Below, in pieces: positions 47,124-57,297 of a stretch of 64,000 nt of DNA. Position numbers and translations under genes: made by a program. The stretch lies in NCBI GenBank assembly GCA_037157565.1, contig JAZHRO010000013.1, positions 38,134,501-38,198,500 on the forward strand, in the 5' to 3' direction. The stretch is from Thalassia testudinum. Taxonomy: Eukaryota > Streptophyta > Magnoliopsida > Alismatales > Hydrocharitaceae. A model generated the notes under the pieces. The model had not been told where the DNA came from, did no database searches, and saw only the letters and a list, made by a program, of their open reading frames with translations. Position 1 is the first letter of the stretch. Each line of letters begins with the position of its first letter.

Positions 47124-47317
47124 TATTTAGGGATTACTTAAATAAGTCAATTTAGTGATTTTTGATTAGTTGCTTACTATATTTAGGTCATGGTTATATT
47201 TAGGAAGTGCTTAATTGTGTTACCATGTATGTCCTTGTCTCTCTCTCTCTATAAAGAAGGTTCGGGCCTCCTTTTATGAATTTGAACAAAGTTTATTTTC
47301 TTCCAAATTTCTCTACA
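47124..47317 (+). repeat. 5' LTR (type 1) of chimeric element G
   Basis: About 194 bp, matching 49704-49883 ('AGTTGCTTACTA', 'TATATTTAG-AAGTGCTTAATTGTG', 'GGCCTCCTTTTATGAAT', 'AAATTTCTCTACA'). Followed by primer site TGGTATCAAAGCC (47318-47330). No 5-bp target duplication with the right side. Confidence 0.85.
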
Positions 47318-48215
47318 TGGTATCAAAGCCTATAGTTTAGGCTCTTGGTGTGCACATTCGGAGAAGATTGGTAGAATGATTCACATACAAGAGCACTTGT
47401 GTGTGTGTTCTATAATCGACAAATCAGGTCATACGTGTGGTTTTTCGTCCTTCAACGTCGGAATTCGTGCTACGAATTCCTTGGAAGTTCTTGGCACCTT
47501 ACACAAGGCCAAAGTAATCGTGTGTGGATTCTCACCGAATCCTCTTCCTCGTGACATCTAGTGCCTTACGCGAAATAGGAGGATCGTGGATTGGAGGGAT
47601 GACGGATTCATCTACCACCGAAGTTGCGTTGTTGACAAAGATGGGGTAGTTCAAGGGAAGTGGAGATCTATCAAGTTACATGGTTTGTGATTTTCATACT
47701 CTTCCAATTAAGACTTTATATTCGATTTCTCACTCTCCTTCAAAAGAGGAAATTTTTTCGGAGAAAGGATGTTAAATATTATGTATAGGGTCGCACATCA
47801 ATTTATCGCTCCAAGAAGAAATTGCAGTCCATGCAATAACTTTTGAGGTTGTTAAAGGAAGCAACGACTTTTCCGGCTGCGAAATGACCAATGGTTGATC
47901 TAGGAAGCTCCTTTCTTAAAGATTCAGGCAAGGTGCAAAGGTTTCCACGTGTGGCTAGTAGCAGTTCATGCGAGGATTTACTTACATCTGTCGATCTTGA
48001 GAAGATACAGAAAGAAGAGAAGACAACAGCAACTGTCACGACGACCATTGAGGTTGCCACAGAAGCAATGACTCAGGAGGTCGCAAGAGGTTTCAATGTG
48101 ACTTGTTCCAAAGACAAAGTTGAGAGCGCAGAGCTTGAAGAAGAATAATGAGGCATCTAGCCTTACCACCAAGTTTAGCAAGTCATCGTCCTCCCGACCT
48201 CAACTTGAGGGGGAG
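47318..48215 (+). mobile_element. Element G internal part 1, A-type gag remnant
   Basis: Homologous to the internal region of element A (405-1168): shared segments around GTTAAATATTAT and CTCCAAGAAGA. Gag C-terminal text is more intact here (85-residue frame 47891-48148, including 'ATVTTTIEVATEAMTQEVAR' and 'KDKVESAELEEE'). It ends in the purine tract TTGAGGGGGAG (48205-48215). No pol. Confidence 0.75.
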
Positions 48216-48648
48216 TGTGAAGATTAGAGAGCCACGTGGCAATCTGTATGGGCATCCAAGTGGATGTTGGTTTTGGTCTTAGTTGGGTTTACTTTAGCTG
48301 CAAGTTTTGTTTAGTTGGTATGTTAGTTTTTAGCAAGTTTGTTTAGAGGATTTGATTTGTTAATTAGGATTTAGTCTTTTTTAAAATAGGAGATTAGATT
48401 TGATTTGTTTCCTATTTTAAGGATTGTGATATGTTCTCTCTTCTATAAAAGAGAGCCTTTGTAATCGTTTCTATTCTTGAGTTAAGTAATGATATTTCCA
48501 AAATTTTTCCAACTCGTCTCCGGTCTTTCTCTCACCTCTGATCTTCCTTTCCCGTTCTCTCTCTGTTCCAATGTGGAATAGTCCCTGTGTGGATTGTTTT
48601 TGACACACCAAGGAGCCTCTACGCCTTAGAATCGTGTCATTCTCAGCA
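48216..48648 (+). repeat. Type 2 LTR inside element G
   Basis: 433 bp starting TGTGAAGATTAGAGAGCCAC, with CTTCTATAAAAGAGAGCC, and ending TTCTCAGCA. It belongs to the A/B/C/solo-LTR group, not to the LTRs at 47124 and 49704. It has a purine tract on its left and a primer site TGGTATCAGAGTG (48649 onward) on its right. Confidence 0.85.
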
Positions 48649-49703
48649 TGGTATCAGAGTGAGTTTGATCCCGTGGGAAACAAGTAAAGAGAGAAGAAGA
48701 AACCCTAGAGGGGGGAGGCCCTTCGACATGTCGTTGGCCTCCGGCAAGCCACTGGAGAGGCTTTCTCCTCTCCTTAACCCTCTTCTCTTCTTCCTCCTCT
48801 ACTCTTCCTTTGCCTAGCCTTCGTTGTTTGTGTCTGCTACCATCGCTGTCGTCGGAAGAAGAAAGCATTGCCGACTTCGGCATTGACCGCATTTCGACGA
48901 AGGACCACCACGGTGGTAGTCGTTGGAGCCCCTACATCACCCCGACCACCTCTGGTGATCCCTCGACCGACCATGTGCCAGCTTGAGGGACCAACACGGT
49001 CGGTACCACCCCAAGGTGCAGTGGACTGGATCAAGGTTTTGGACCCTCCTCGAACCTCGTCCATTCAGAGGTTTGAGGTCATTAATTGACTTGTTGGAAG
49101 TAATGCTACCGGACCACGGTGGTCTCGACCTCATTCGACCTGGCTGGAGTGTCGTCGCGCTCCTCCTCTACGATATCGTCGTCGTCCAAACAAACAAGAA
49201 AAAAGGAAGAAGGGGAAAGAAGAGGGCCGGTGGTGGTGATTATCTTTGACAGTGGGGCTCCTCTCTAGCCGATTGTCTGCTTCGGGGCCCTTCCCTCTAG
49301 CGGCATGCAATAGGGGAGATGCCCCTTTGTCGTTTGAAGAAGAAACAAAAAGGGGTGGGAAGACCCCGTTAAGGATTTTAAAAAAATGGGGTTATTTTAT
49401 GGTTTAGTCGAATCTCATATTCTCTTGTATGTTACCCGTAAAAGTGTTGAGTTTTATTTTTTGGGTCCTTATATGTATGAGTAGGAGAAACAAGGAAGAC
49501 GAGAGCTATCTCAAAATTTCAAGTGTACGGACTGTACTCTTACGCACCTCAAGAGAAACCAAGCTTTGGCTGGCTCTGTGAGGGTGTACAAGTGACACCT
49601 AGGGTTGAAGACACGAAGGGACTACCACGTCGACAAGTGTTGATCTTCTCTACCTTAAAGATCTAAGTCTTTGCCATCTCTCGCATCTCGACTTGCGAGG
49701 GAG
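48649..49703 (+). mobile_element. Element G internal part 2
   Basis: Begins with a primer site belonging to the type 2 LTR and ends in GCGAGGGAG before the type 1 right LTR. Short open frames are Arg/Pro-rich with no domain recognised. The first 600 bases are GC-rich and differ from internal part 1. Confidence 0.6.
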
Positions 49704-49883
49704 TGTTAGGGAATATGTCAAATTAGTGATTTTTTATTAGTTGCTTACTAAATTTAGGTTATGGTTATATTTAGCAAGTGCTTAATTGTGTCATCATATA
49801 TGTCGTTGCCTCTCTCAATATAAAGAGGGCTAGGGCCTCCTTTTATGAATAACATATTTTATCTTCCCCTAAATTTCTCTACA
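49704..49883 (+). repeat. 3' LTR (type 1) of element G
   Basis: 180 bp starting TGTTAGGGAATATG and ending TTTCTCTACA; partner of 47124-47317. Confidence 0.85.
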
Positions 49884-50137
49884 TAATTATTTTCAATCAT
49901 TTCAATCAAATCACAATAATCGTTACTTTCACTTTTAATATTAAACAAATACCCACTACATCCTTCACTCCCACTTTTAATATTAAACAAATACCTATTA
50001 ACATCACATTAATATACTAATCATTTTATCCCATAACTTAACTCTTCACTTATTTCACCACCTAAACAAACACCTATCTTCACTTATTCCATATTAACCT
50101 ATCACTACAGTATTTTATCCTACGTCCAAACGCACCC
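49884..50137. mobile_element. Tourist/Harbinger-like MITE, right segment (partial duplicate of left)
   Basis: Repeats MITE sequence already present at about 46895-47123 (AATTATTTTCAATCATTT to TACAGTATTT) and then continues to the right terminal inverted repeat and TTA. About 230 bp of MITE are therefore present on both sides of the LTR element. Confidence 0.75.
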
Positions 50138-51770
50138 TTAGAGTTTTTGTTTTTGATATATTCTATACTTTGATGTAAAAATTGGTCTACTTAGTCAAAT
50201 ACTCGTCCGAATAATCATAGTCGCACCCCCCTTCGACTGAATAAGCTATATACGGTCCTATAGTCTGCAACATTGACTACTTGGTCGAGTAGTCGGTCAA
50301 GTAATAGGTTGCTTTTTGTATAGAGGTTAATATAAATGGATACATTTAGATATTGTTTTCTTAGGTAAAGTTAACAACACTTGCCTTGACACCTTTCACA
50401 CCTCCCACCCCTTTTGTTCGAAACCTACATGCGACCTAATATACGATACCCTCCAAACGATCAGAGCTTCTCCCTATAGGTGATGCTGCGATAGCCCCCT
50501 ACTTCGACCTGATAGTGCATCGCCCCGTCCTCCACGATTCCACATGATCGCCCCTTCCTCTCCCTCTCCAATCATCGCCTTGCCCTTTAGCCCTTTCACC
50601 TTCACCAATTTGCTGCTGCTGCTTCAAGCACCAGGCCATTGCCGATGCCTTGCCACTTCGACCTACTGCTGCTGCTGGTTTTGCAGCTACTACTGCTCGT
50701 CTCTCTCCTTAATCCTTGCCTTGGTTGTGTGTGTGTATTTATTTATTTAAAAAATGCTTGACCAAGTACTCTCTGACTACTCCCTTGCACACCATATACT
50801 CCTTAGTTAGTGGCTTGGCTAATTGAATATTGACTACTGACTCTTTCAACACTGATTCTATGTATCATTCTTATATAAGATTGCTTTTGCTTAGAAAATA
50901 ATTGCTATGAATTTGTAATTCTCCAATCCAAAATCATTTCACCCTAACCCTAGACTTTCCTTTTCGATCAATCCAATCTATGATTTCTGAATGAGTTCCC
51001 TTCCTAGGAGTCCATGTCTCTATGTATATAGAATACATACAAAGGTATGGTAGATTCCATAATGGAAGATGGGTAATTCATGAATGGAATAAAATGGGAA
51101 CCCTTTTAACTTAGAGGTGGAGTAATGCCATGGTAAAGCATAAGTCATTAGTTCAAATATGATAAGGGCCTTTTCTATGAAACTCAGTCTTCATTTCTTT
51201 GTAGAAAAGAAATGGTGTCATCTTGATTCAAATGAGATTAAATCATTATTTGAATGAGTTCTCATTATTAGGATTGGATTTTGAAAATGGAAGATTTCTT
51301 CATTATGATAATGAAGAATCACACTTATTTGGAGTCTACCCTGTATTGATATGGTGGTGATGTACCTCTTTCCTTATTCCTATTTTTGTTCTCAACCATA
51401 AATGATATCCACTTTTTGAAATAAACATAAATGATATCCAATTAGGAATTGCCACCCCAAAGTATTCTGACTTCTCCTAATTTCCATCTTTCCATCCAAT
51501 CGTAAATCAATGGAAGAAATGGATCAAAAGTTATTGAACCTAACACATGGAATCATGGTTACATAAACTATTCTTACATTCAAATTCAATATATGGTGAA
51601 ATTGTAGAAATGAACTTTTTTTCCTTTGTGCATACATGAATTTGTTGATATTTAAAATTTCTTTTTCTCCTTTCATTTCATTTTGTAAGTTGCTACTCTT
51701 TTATGCCACAAAGAAACATTTCCTTTGAGAATCGATTTTTCAATATCTTTCTTTGATTCCAGTTATTCTA
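50138..51770 (+). other. TPX2 intron 9, unassigned
   Basis: AT-rich DNA. The words GACTACTTGGTCGAGTAGTCGGTCAAG (around 50274-50300) and CTTGACCAAGTACTCTCTGACTACTCCC (50757-50785) are roughly inverse to each other and resemble DNA-transposon subterminal repeats, but no clean ends were found. Nothing coding. Confidence 0.35.
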
Positions 51771-51774
51771 TCCT

Positions 51775-51826
51775 TGATGTTCATCCATGATTAGAAAAAT
51801 GATGTTCATCCATGATTAAAAGGTTG
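51775..51826 (+). repeat. Short tandem duplication, about 26 bp x 2
   Basis: GATGTTCATCCATGATTAGA and GATGTTCATCCATGATTAAA occur in direct succession, about 26 bp apart. Confidence 0.7.
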
Positions 51827-51844
51827 ATTACTGAGACATTTTCA

Positions 51845-52470
51845 ACCATACATAGGATCAAGGTTTGAAATACAAATTTTGACACCGTGCCGTTGAAATT
51901 ATAGGTATGCATGCTGTGGAAATGTCCATTTTTCGATAGTAGATTTCGACAATTTCGAAGACCCGAAAAAATGACATTTCGGAGGCATGCTGAGGGCACG
52001 CCGATGCATGCCGACAAAAATAACAAAAATGATTAAAATTTGGAACACAAGTGAATCAACATGTTAGGAACATATTTATAGTTGTATGTAACAAAAAACA
52101 ATCATGTGTGTGTGTTCCCTCCCTCCCTCCCTCTGTGTGTGTGTGTGTGTGTGTGTGTCCACTCCCGCCTCTGTGCGTGACCAGCAATTTCATATTTCAA
52201 AAAAACTTCCTTCCCTCCCTCTATTTTTAAAAACTTCCTTCCCTCCGTCGGCACGCCTCTTCAAATTTCAACTAACTCCCTTCCCGGCTGCAACTTCCCT
52301 CCTAAACCAGCGCAGCTTCCCTCCTAAAGTAGTGCTGCTTCCCTCCACCGGCATGTCGACGATATTCTTGGCATGCTTTCGAAATTCTCGGTATACCGCC
52401 GGCATGCCTGCATATCGGTACCTAAACCATGTCGGCATGCCTTTCTCCCGTAAACCCATGCCGCTGGCAT
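51845..52470. repeat. GGCATGCC dispersed repeat with microsatellite
   Basis: 51845-52030 is the inverse relative of 1669-1870. 52330-52460 repeats the same words (GGCATGC, TTCGAAATT) in the opposite direction, so the segment has rough inverted ends. Between them lie a (CCCT)n run (52117-52131) and a (TG)n run (52134-52158). Confidence 0.45.
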
Positions 52471-52479
52471 TTAAATAAT

Positions 52480-54170
52480 TGCATAGGATTAAAGATCTCT
52501 TTATTGCATGATTCCGGAATTTTTGCTTATGCAACAAATAATAATAATACGTCAGTATAAATCGTGGTGGAAAAATCCTAATCAAAACACAAAACGATGA
52601 AATCAAATAAATGTCATCAATATCCAATTAAAGAACAATCAGCTATGCTCGCATTAAATATTCAATCAATGCAAGCATATATTAGATTAAATAAATCACA
52701 AATAAAATCATTCGTCTCCACGAGGAGGCAAGTACGTGCAAATAAGCTGAAGATTCAAATATAATGATGATTAATAGTGATTCAAACAAGTAGTCAAGGA
52801 AAACTCAGTAAATCAAGGCCAAGGTGTGGTCGCGGTGCAAGTACATTGTTGTGGATGTTGTACGAGATGTGCATGCTATCACTATGCATGCTAACGAAGG
52901 CGACGAGGGCGGTGTTCACAGTGTTGACGTCGAGTAGGTTGGCACGGTCACGGTCGATGTCGAAGTTGTAGTGCGGTCGTGGAAGAGGTAACCAAGGGCA
53001 TGGAATCACAGTGGTGGCGGCTGCCCTTGTCAAGGTTGCTGTCAGCGATGAGAATAGACATGGTCCTACTGCTCGTAATTGAGGGGGAGTGAGGAAGAGA
53101 GTGGTCGTGGTTGCTGATGGTGCTGCGATCAACGTGAAGGGTGCTGCGGTGTTCTTTGTCCTTGTAATCTGAAGAGTGGCAAGGGCAGTGGTGGAGGTTG
53201 TGAAGATGCACAGTTGTGGGCTCTCTGTGGGAAGATGAACGAACGCGGGGGTCTATGCATTGGACTGATCGTTGGAGTGAGAGATCGAAAACGTGGTGGA
53301 CATGCGTTGTGAGAAAGCGAGGGGGGGGGGGGGTGGGTTGGTCTTTGGTGGTTAGTGCATGTAGAGAGGAAGATGAGGCTTTGTGAGTGAGTGGGGGTGT
53401 CTTCATGTGTTCTCTCTACATGGGTGAGAGGGAGTTGAGAGATGATTAGCGCAGGGGGTGTTTGGGCTTTGCGCTATGGGGGTTTGTGGAGAGAGAGAGA
53501 ATGGTGGGGGGAAAATAAAATGAAAGGGGGCTTCGGTGGGTCTTTGCACTAGAAAATATATGAGGGGGCACCCTTGCGATCTGAGGAAGCGGGGGAGGTG
53601 GCAGTTATTATTGGTCAAAGAAATAGGAAGGTGATCCTATTAATCTAATTAGCAAGAGAGATATGGTAGGCGGTGAGAGAATTTTGAGAAAGAAGATCGT
53701 GAGGGGAGGCCTTCCAAACCAGTGGTTTCCAATATTTTCTCTCTCTTTCCTTCTTAATTGATCTTGCTGCAAATAAAGAGCCCAAAAGAAGGCAAGTCCC
53801 CAGAAAAATCATTGTTGACTTCTTTGCTATTTTTTGTTGGAAAATCAAGTGCCAAGGTGGCATCCCAAGTTGGGTCCTCAATCAATTCCTGCAAGTAAAA
53901 CATGTATACGTAAATCATGTCAATAAATGATTATACATTAATTAACGAAACGTATACATGCAGTGTAAACCAATTAAACAAAAATGCAAGAACATCAAAA
54001 TACGAGCTTAACTAAGTTTTTAGTGTAATGTGTGCGTGCAATCTTCTTTAATCTCATAATCGTAATATCTTGGGCATAATTATAGTCCACTAAAGTGGAT
54101 CTAACAACTCCGCATCATTGTCCTTCTATTACGAGGTTCATTGATGAACAAATGTGTAGAAATTGTAGAT
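52480..54170. repeat. Unclassified block with GC-rich core (GC block 3)
   Basis: Same style as 23641-25875: AT-rich shoulders with TCGTGGTGGAAAAATCCTAA (52561-52580) and a G-rich core (52800-53620) holding a G-run at 53321-53333. No recognisable domain. Confidence 0.4.
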
Positions 54171-55138
54171 CAGGTGTGCATCTGCCACTTGGAGCTTTCT
54201 GTGCTACTCTTAGCGTTGAATCCCTCGTAAAACACCACTGCAGTCCTCTCTAAGTGAATGCATTGCATGTGTTTTATGACATAACCCTCCCATGTCAGTG
54301 TGATTGTGATATGTTTCATGGAAACTGCCACTTTCCAAAACATAGTTAAAACGTGTTCCACCAGAACTAGTTTTAAAAGGTCTAGACTCTTGCAATGATT
54401 TGCTAACAGGTTGATGGAATCTTCTTTCCTACATGAGGAACCTTGTAACTCTGTGTTCTAGGATGTTACATGAGGGTCTTGTCCTTTCATGGGAAAAAAA
54501 TTGTCCATTTGACACAAATAGGCTTTTATGCTTTATATTTGTCAGAGAGATTTTCTGGAGCATTTCCACGTCCATTTCCATACATCATCCTTCATTGCTC
54601 AAGGATCTTGAACTTGCTTCTTAGTTAGCTGAGATTTCAAAGGTCAGCACTGATCATAGGTGACGTATCCATCTACTGTGGTTTCTTTGGAAGTGTGGCT
54701 GCTTCCATCCTCAAAGCAGCTTTCCAATATGTAAATGTCTTAAAAGTCCCTTCTCTACTCCTAGCGTTGCAAAGTAGTGTGTGGTTCCACATGGTCCATC
54801 CCAATTAATAAATAGCATATCGAATATTGACATTAACAAGAATAAAAACTTACCTCATAGATGAGGGCAATAATAAAACCTTTATGGTGTATGTGTACAT
54901 CCACACGTAACAGGTGCAATGGCCTAAGTATGCCTTCCAAAAGGATAATATGCACACTGGCTTGCATGCACATATACACACATGCGTGCGCACATGCATG
55001 CATTTGCATACATCCTCATGTACACAATCTATGTGGCACACTTTGCATGGTTCCCCTTCCAAGAAGGAAATGTGAGTGTTGTTTGTGTTTTGGCATCAGC
55101 AACATGGTATTTGGCTCAATGCTCTCATTTTGTTTCAG
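54171..55138 (+). other. TPX2 intron 9, right part
   Basis: No repeat boundary recognised; ends in the acceptor TTTTGTTTCAG (55128-55138). A CA/TG-rich patch (ACACATGCG/ATGCATG words) lies at 54960-55020. Confidence 0.45.
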
Positions 55139-55217
55139 GATGGAAAGCAACAATGGAATGTGTAATGGCTTAATGCACATTCCTTCCAAGTTCAAAGCTC
55201 GGCGTGTGAATTCCAAG
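55139..55217 (+). CDS. TPX2: TPX2-like exon 10 with second FKAR motif
   Basis: Acceptor GTTTCAG|G, donor TCCAAG|GTCATT. 79 bases, phase 2 to 0, the same length and phase as exon 6. It encodes MESNNGMCNGLMHIPSK then FKARRVNSK, the second TPX2 FKAR repeat; the usual Pro after FKAR is Arg here. GT+G joins it to exon 9. Confidence 0.88.
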
Positions 55218-55286
55218 GTCATTGATTGTATGATTTTTCATCTTTTTCTCTATTTTTATTGTTAATTAGTTGTCTTGGATGCACAG

Positions 55287-55331
55287 GTAGTTTCAAGGAG
55301 AGATCTTGGTGTATTCCACGACAACAAAAGG
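55287..55331 (+). CDS. TPX2: TPX2-like exon 11
   Basis: Acceptor GATGCACAG|GTA, donor AAAAGG|GTAATC. 45 bases, phase 0 to 0, encoding VVSRRDLGVFHDNKR. The D-x-G-V/I-F-x-N-x-K-R/K segment follows the second FKAR motif in TPX2. The next expected exon (a T-x-P-x-E-F segment) was not found before the window ends. Confidence 0.88.
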
Positions 55332-56439
55332 GTAATCAAGAAAGAAGTACTTTTTATCTCCCATGCAACAACTTTGTGTTAAAGCTGACGCTTCGTCATT
55401 AAAATTTGCTTGAATGTGCCATGATTGTTCATGCTTTCTACTCTTTAGATGGATTGACCCAAGCTTTAAACATTGAGTTCAATGCATTCATGGTAGATTT
55501 GCATCATTGTGTAGTTTGCTGCATCATCGATATTGGTTTAAGTAAAGATGATTTGACTCCACCTGTTGCCATTCTTCATGCCCATTGAACTCCAGTGGAT
55601 GATATCCCTGTTCTTACTTCTTAGGACCTTTTTATGTATACTATCAATGGTCTAGTTTAGAGTGTTTTTCTGAATGCATTCAGACTTGCCTACTAGTCAA
55701 CTCCGTGGTTGGCTTGTCTTGGTCAAAGATGGGCTAGTTTTGCCCATTTTTGAAATCAGTTTCTTGTGCTTATTTTGGACATCTGATTTTGCTGCTCATG
55801 AGTAGCATCACGTATGGTCCTTCTGAAGAGTAGTTTTTTTTTTACTCTTTTTTCTTTTTTAAAAATGTTATGCTAGAAGATTGTTTCCCAAGGTGCATCT
55901 CAATTGTAAAATACAGAGTATTCTTGGAGTAGCGTTTCAAATTGTGATCTTGCATATATCATGCATGCAAGAAAGTATTGAAGCCCATCACCACACCCAT
56001 CCCCCCTTCCCCAAAGCACTGCCAAAAAAAAAAGGAAATAGTTCAATGGTTCCCCAGTTGCTTGCTTTATATCTGTGATTCAGACATATTCACACATACA
56101 AAATAGTCTTTTAGGTTCTCTAGTTGCATACATTGATCCCCATTGCTGCAAACTGGGACATTACCTTTCCATTAAATTAGGAAGGCACTTTTCTTTGACA
56201 ATCTTATTGACCATCTATCTATGGGCTGGTCACCTTAATTGTTCAATTGGGAACTTTTGGTTCTGCTTTTGCTTATACAGATCGCTTGGCTTTTTCTTCT
56301 TGCCAATCGTTGCTTTAGGGAGAAAAAAATAACTTAGGTATTCAAGAAATGCAAAGCTTGGTTATATTGCAAAAGTTAGTGGGAAAGAACTGTTCCTTTG
56401 ATGAGATAAGAATTAATAGAATTCATGAAGAATAAAGAG
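55332..56439 (+). other. TPX2 intron 11, left part
   Basis: Intron-like DNA with no recognised repeat boundary or further exon. Confidence 0.45.
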
Positions 56440-57043
56440 AAGTAACCGACCTCGATACTCTTGATCATGTTAGAGAGTTTGCTTGAATCATGTTCAACTT
56501 GGAAGAGGACTACATCGATAAAAAAGAGGCATGAAGTAGCGCCTTGGTCTTGAGTTTGCAGTTGCCAAATTTCATGTATAGATATATTAATTGCGCATTC
56601 AATAACAATTTATCCTTTTGCGGAAAACAGGATTGTTAACAGTGAACATGACACTCTGTTACCATGCCTTATGTTCATGAGAGATTTTGCTTCTGACTGG
56701 AGACCACTTAGCACAGATTGCATCCCCATTAAATCCAGTGTAGAGTAAGCCATGGATTCGACAATCTACCCAGAATCTACTATTTTCTTCTTACTTCTCT
56801 ATGTGATAAGATTTCTAATTTTCTACTAGAGTAGTTACAAAATCTAGTGGTAGACTACCTATTCTTGGGAACCAATCATAAGAAACATCAGTATATGCAA
56901 CCATGTCAAGAGAATTTCCTTTTCTGAAATGTAACACCTTGCCTAAACGAGACTTTTATCTAAAAGCCATCATAACTGCATCCTTATGAATCTTTGTGGG
57001 ATCATTTCTACTCGGCGAAGCAATTTTGAAATGAGTTAGAATG
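56440..57043 (-). pseudogene. Copia element M, RNase H fragment
   Basis: Minus strand: 'MVAYTDVSYDW' (about 56916-56880) corresponds to the copia RNase H AYTDADWAG start, followed by degenerate equivalents of the ARSSAEAE and RTKHIEVD blocks. Continues on the far side of element L (61094 onward), which split it. Confidence 0.5.
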
Positions 57044-57297
57044 GCTTAAAGCAGTTTCTCTTAGGAATTTGTACTGTTTAGCATCCACCACCTAGCAACT
57101 ACCATGACGTCGATATAAGACTCACCATACGTGTCTCCTGTGGGAGGCCCATTGAGATTATTATTATTATTATTCATGGGTGTTTGCTGTCTTTATTATT
57201 GTATGGGGTACTACTTGCGATTCTCCCAAGGGCATCTCTCTATATAAAGGGCTGTAGGGCTCAGTAATAGATTTATATCTACTTATTTAACCCAACA
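57044..57297 (+). repeat. 5' LTR of copia element L
   Basis: About 254 bp, paired with 60876-61093 (shared AAAGCAGTTTCTCTTAGGAA, CATGACGT-GATATAAGACTCA, GTGTCTCCTGTGGGAGGCC). It includes an ATT microsatellite (57156-57173) missing from the 3' copy. Followed by primer site TGATATCAAAGC. The left edge is approximate. Confidence 0.8.

Larger units (their letters stand above)
11756..55331 (+). other. TPX2: TPX2-like gene, partial, 11 recognised exons
   Basis: Span of a host gene for a plant TPX2-type protein, a microtubule-associated factor that activates Aurora kinase and nucleates spindle microtubules in the known family. The recognised exons add up to 875 coding bases (291 full codons), join in one frame with no stop, and use GT-AG junctions throughout. 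Signature peptides are TIPRSPELRTAKRADRIR, FKARPLNRK, LPLPQKTIPKLPEFQEFH and FKARRVNSK...DLGVFHDNKR, the hallmark repeats of the central TPX2 region. The N-terminal exons and the C-terminal half were not found and probably lie outside the window or beyond transposon blocks. Introns are filled with retroelements. Confidence 0.88.

Noticed and set aside
52104..52478. 124-residue frame starting in CCCT/TG repeats
   Set aside because: Its first third is microsatellite, the rest is the GGCATGCC repeat; not a credible protein.
53321..53333. G-run as a possible telomere-like or regulatory G-quadruplex array
   Set aside because: A single homopolymer within a G-rich core, not a repeated telomere motif; too weak to report as a site.
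54861..55265. 134-residue open frame
   Set aside because: It runs through intron, a CA-rich patch and exon 10 in one of the frames; the splice-consistent TPX2 exon explains the only conserved part.
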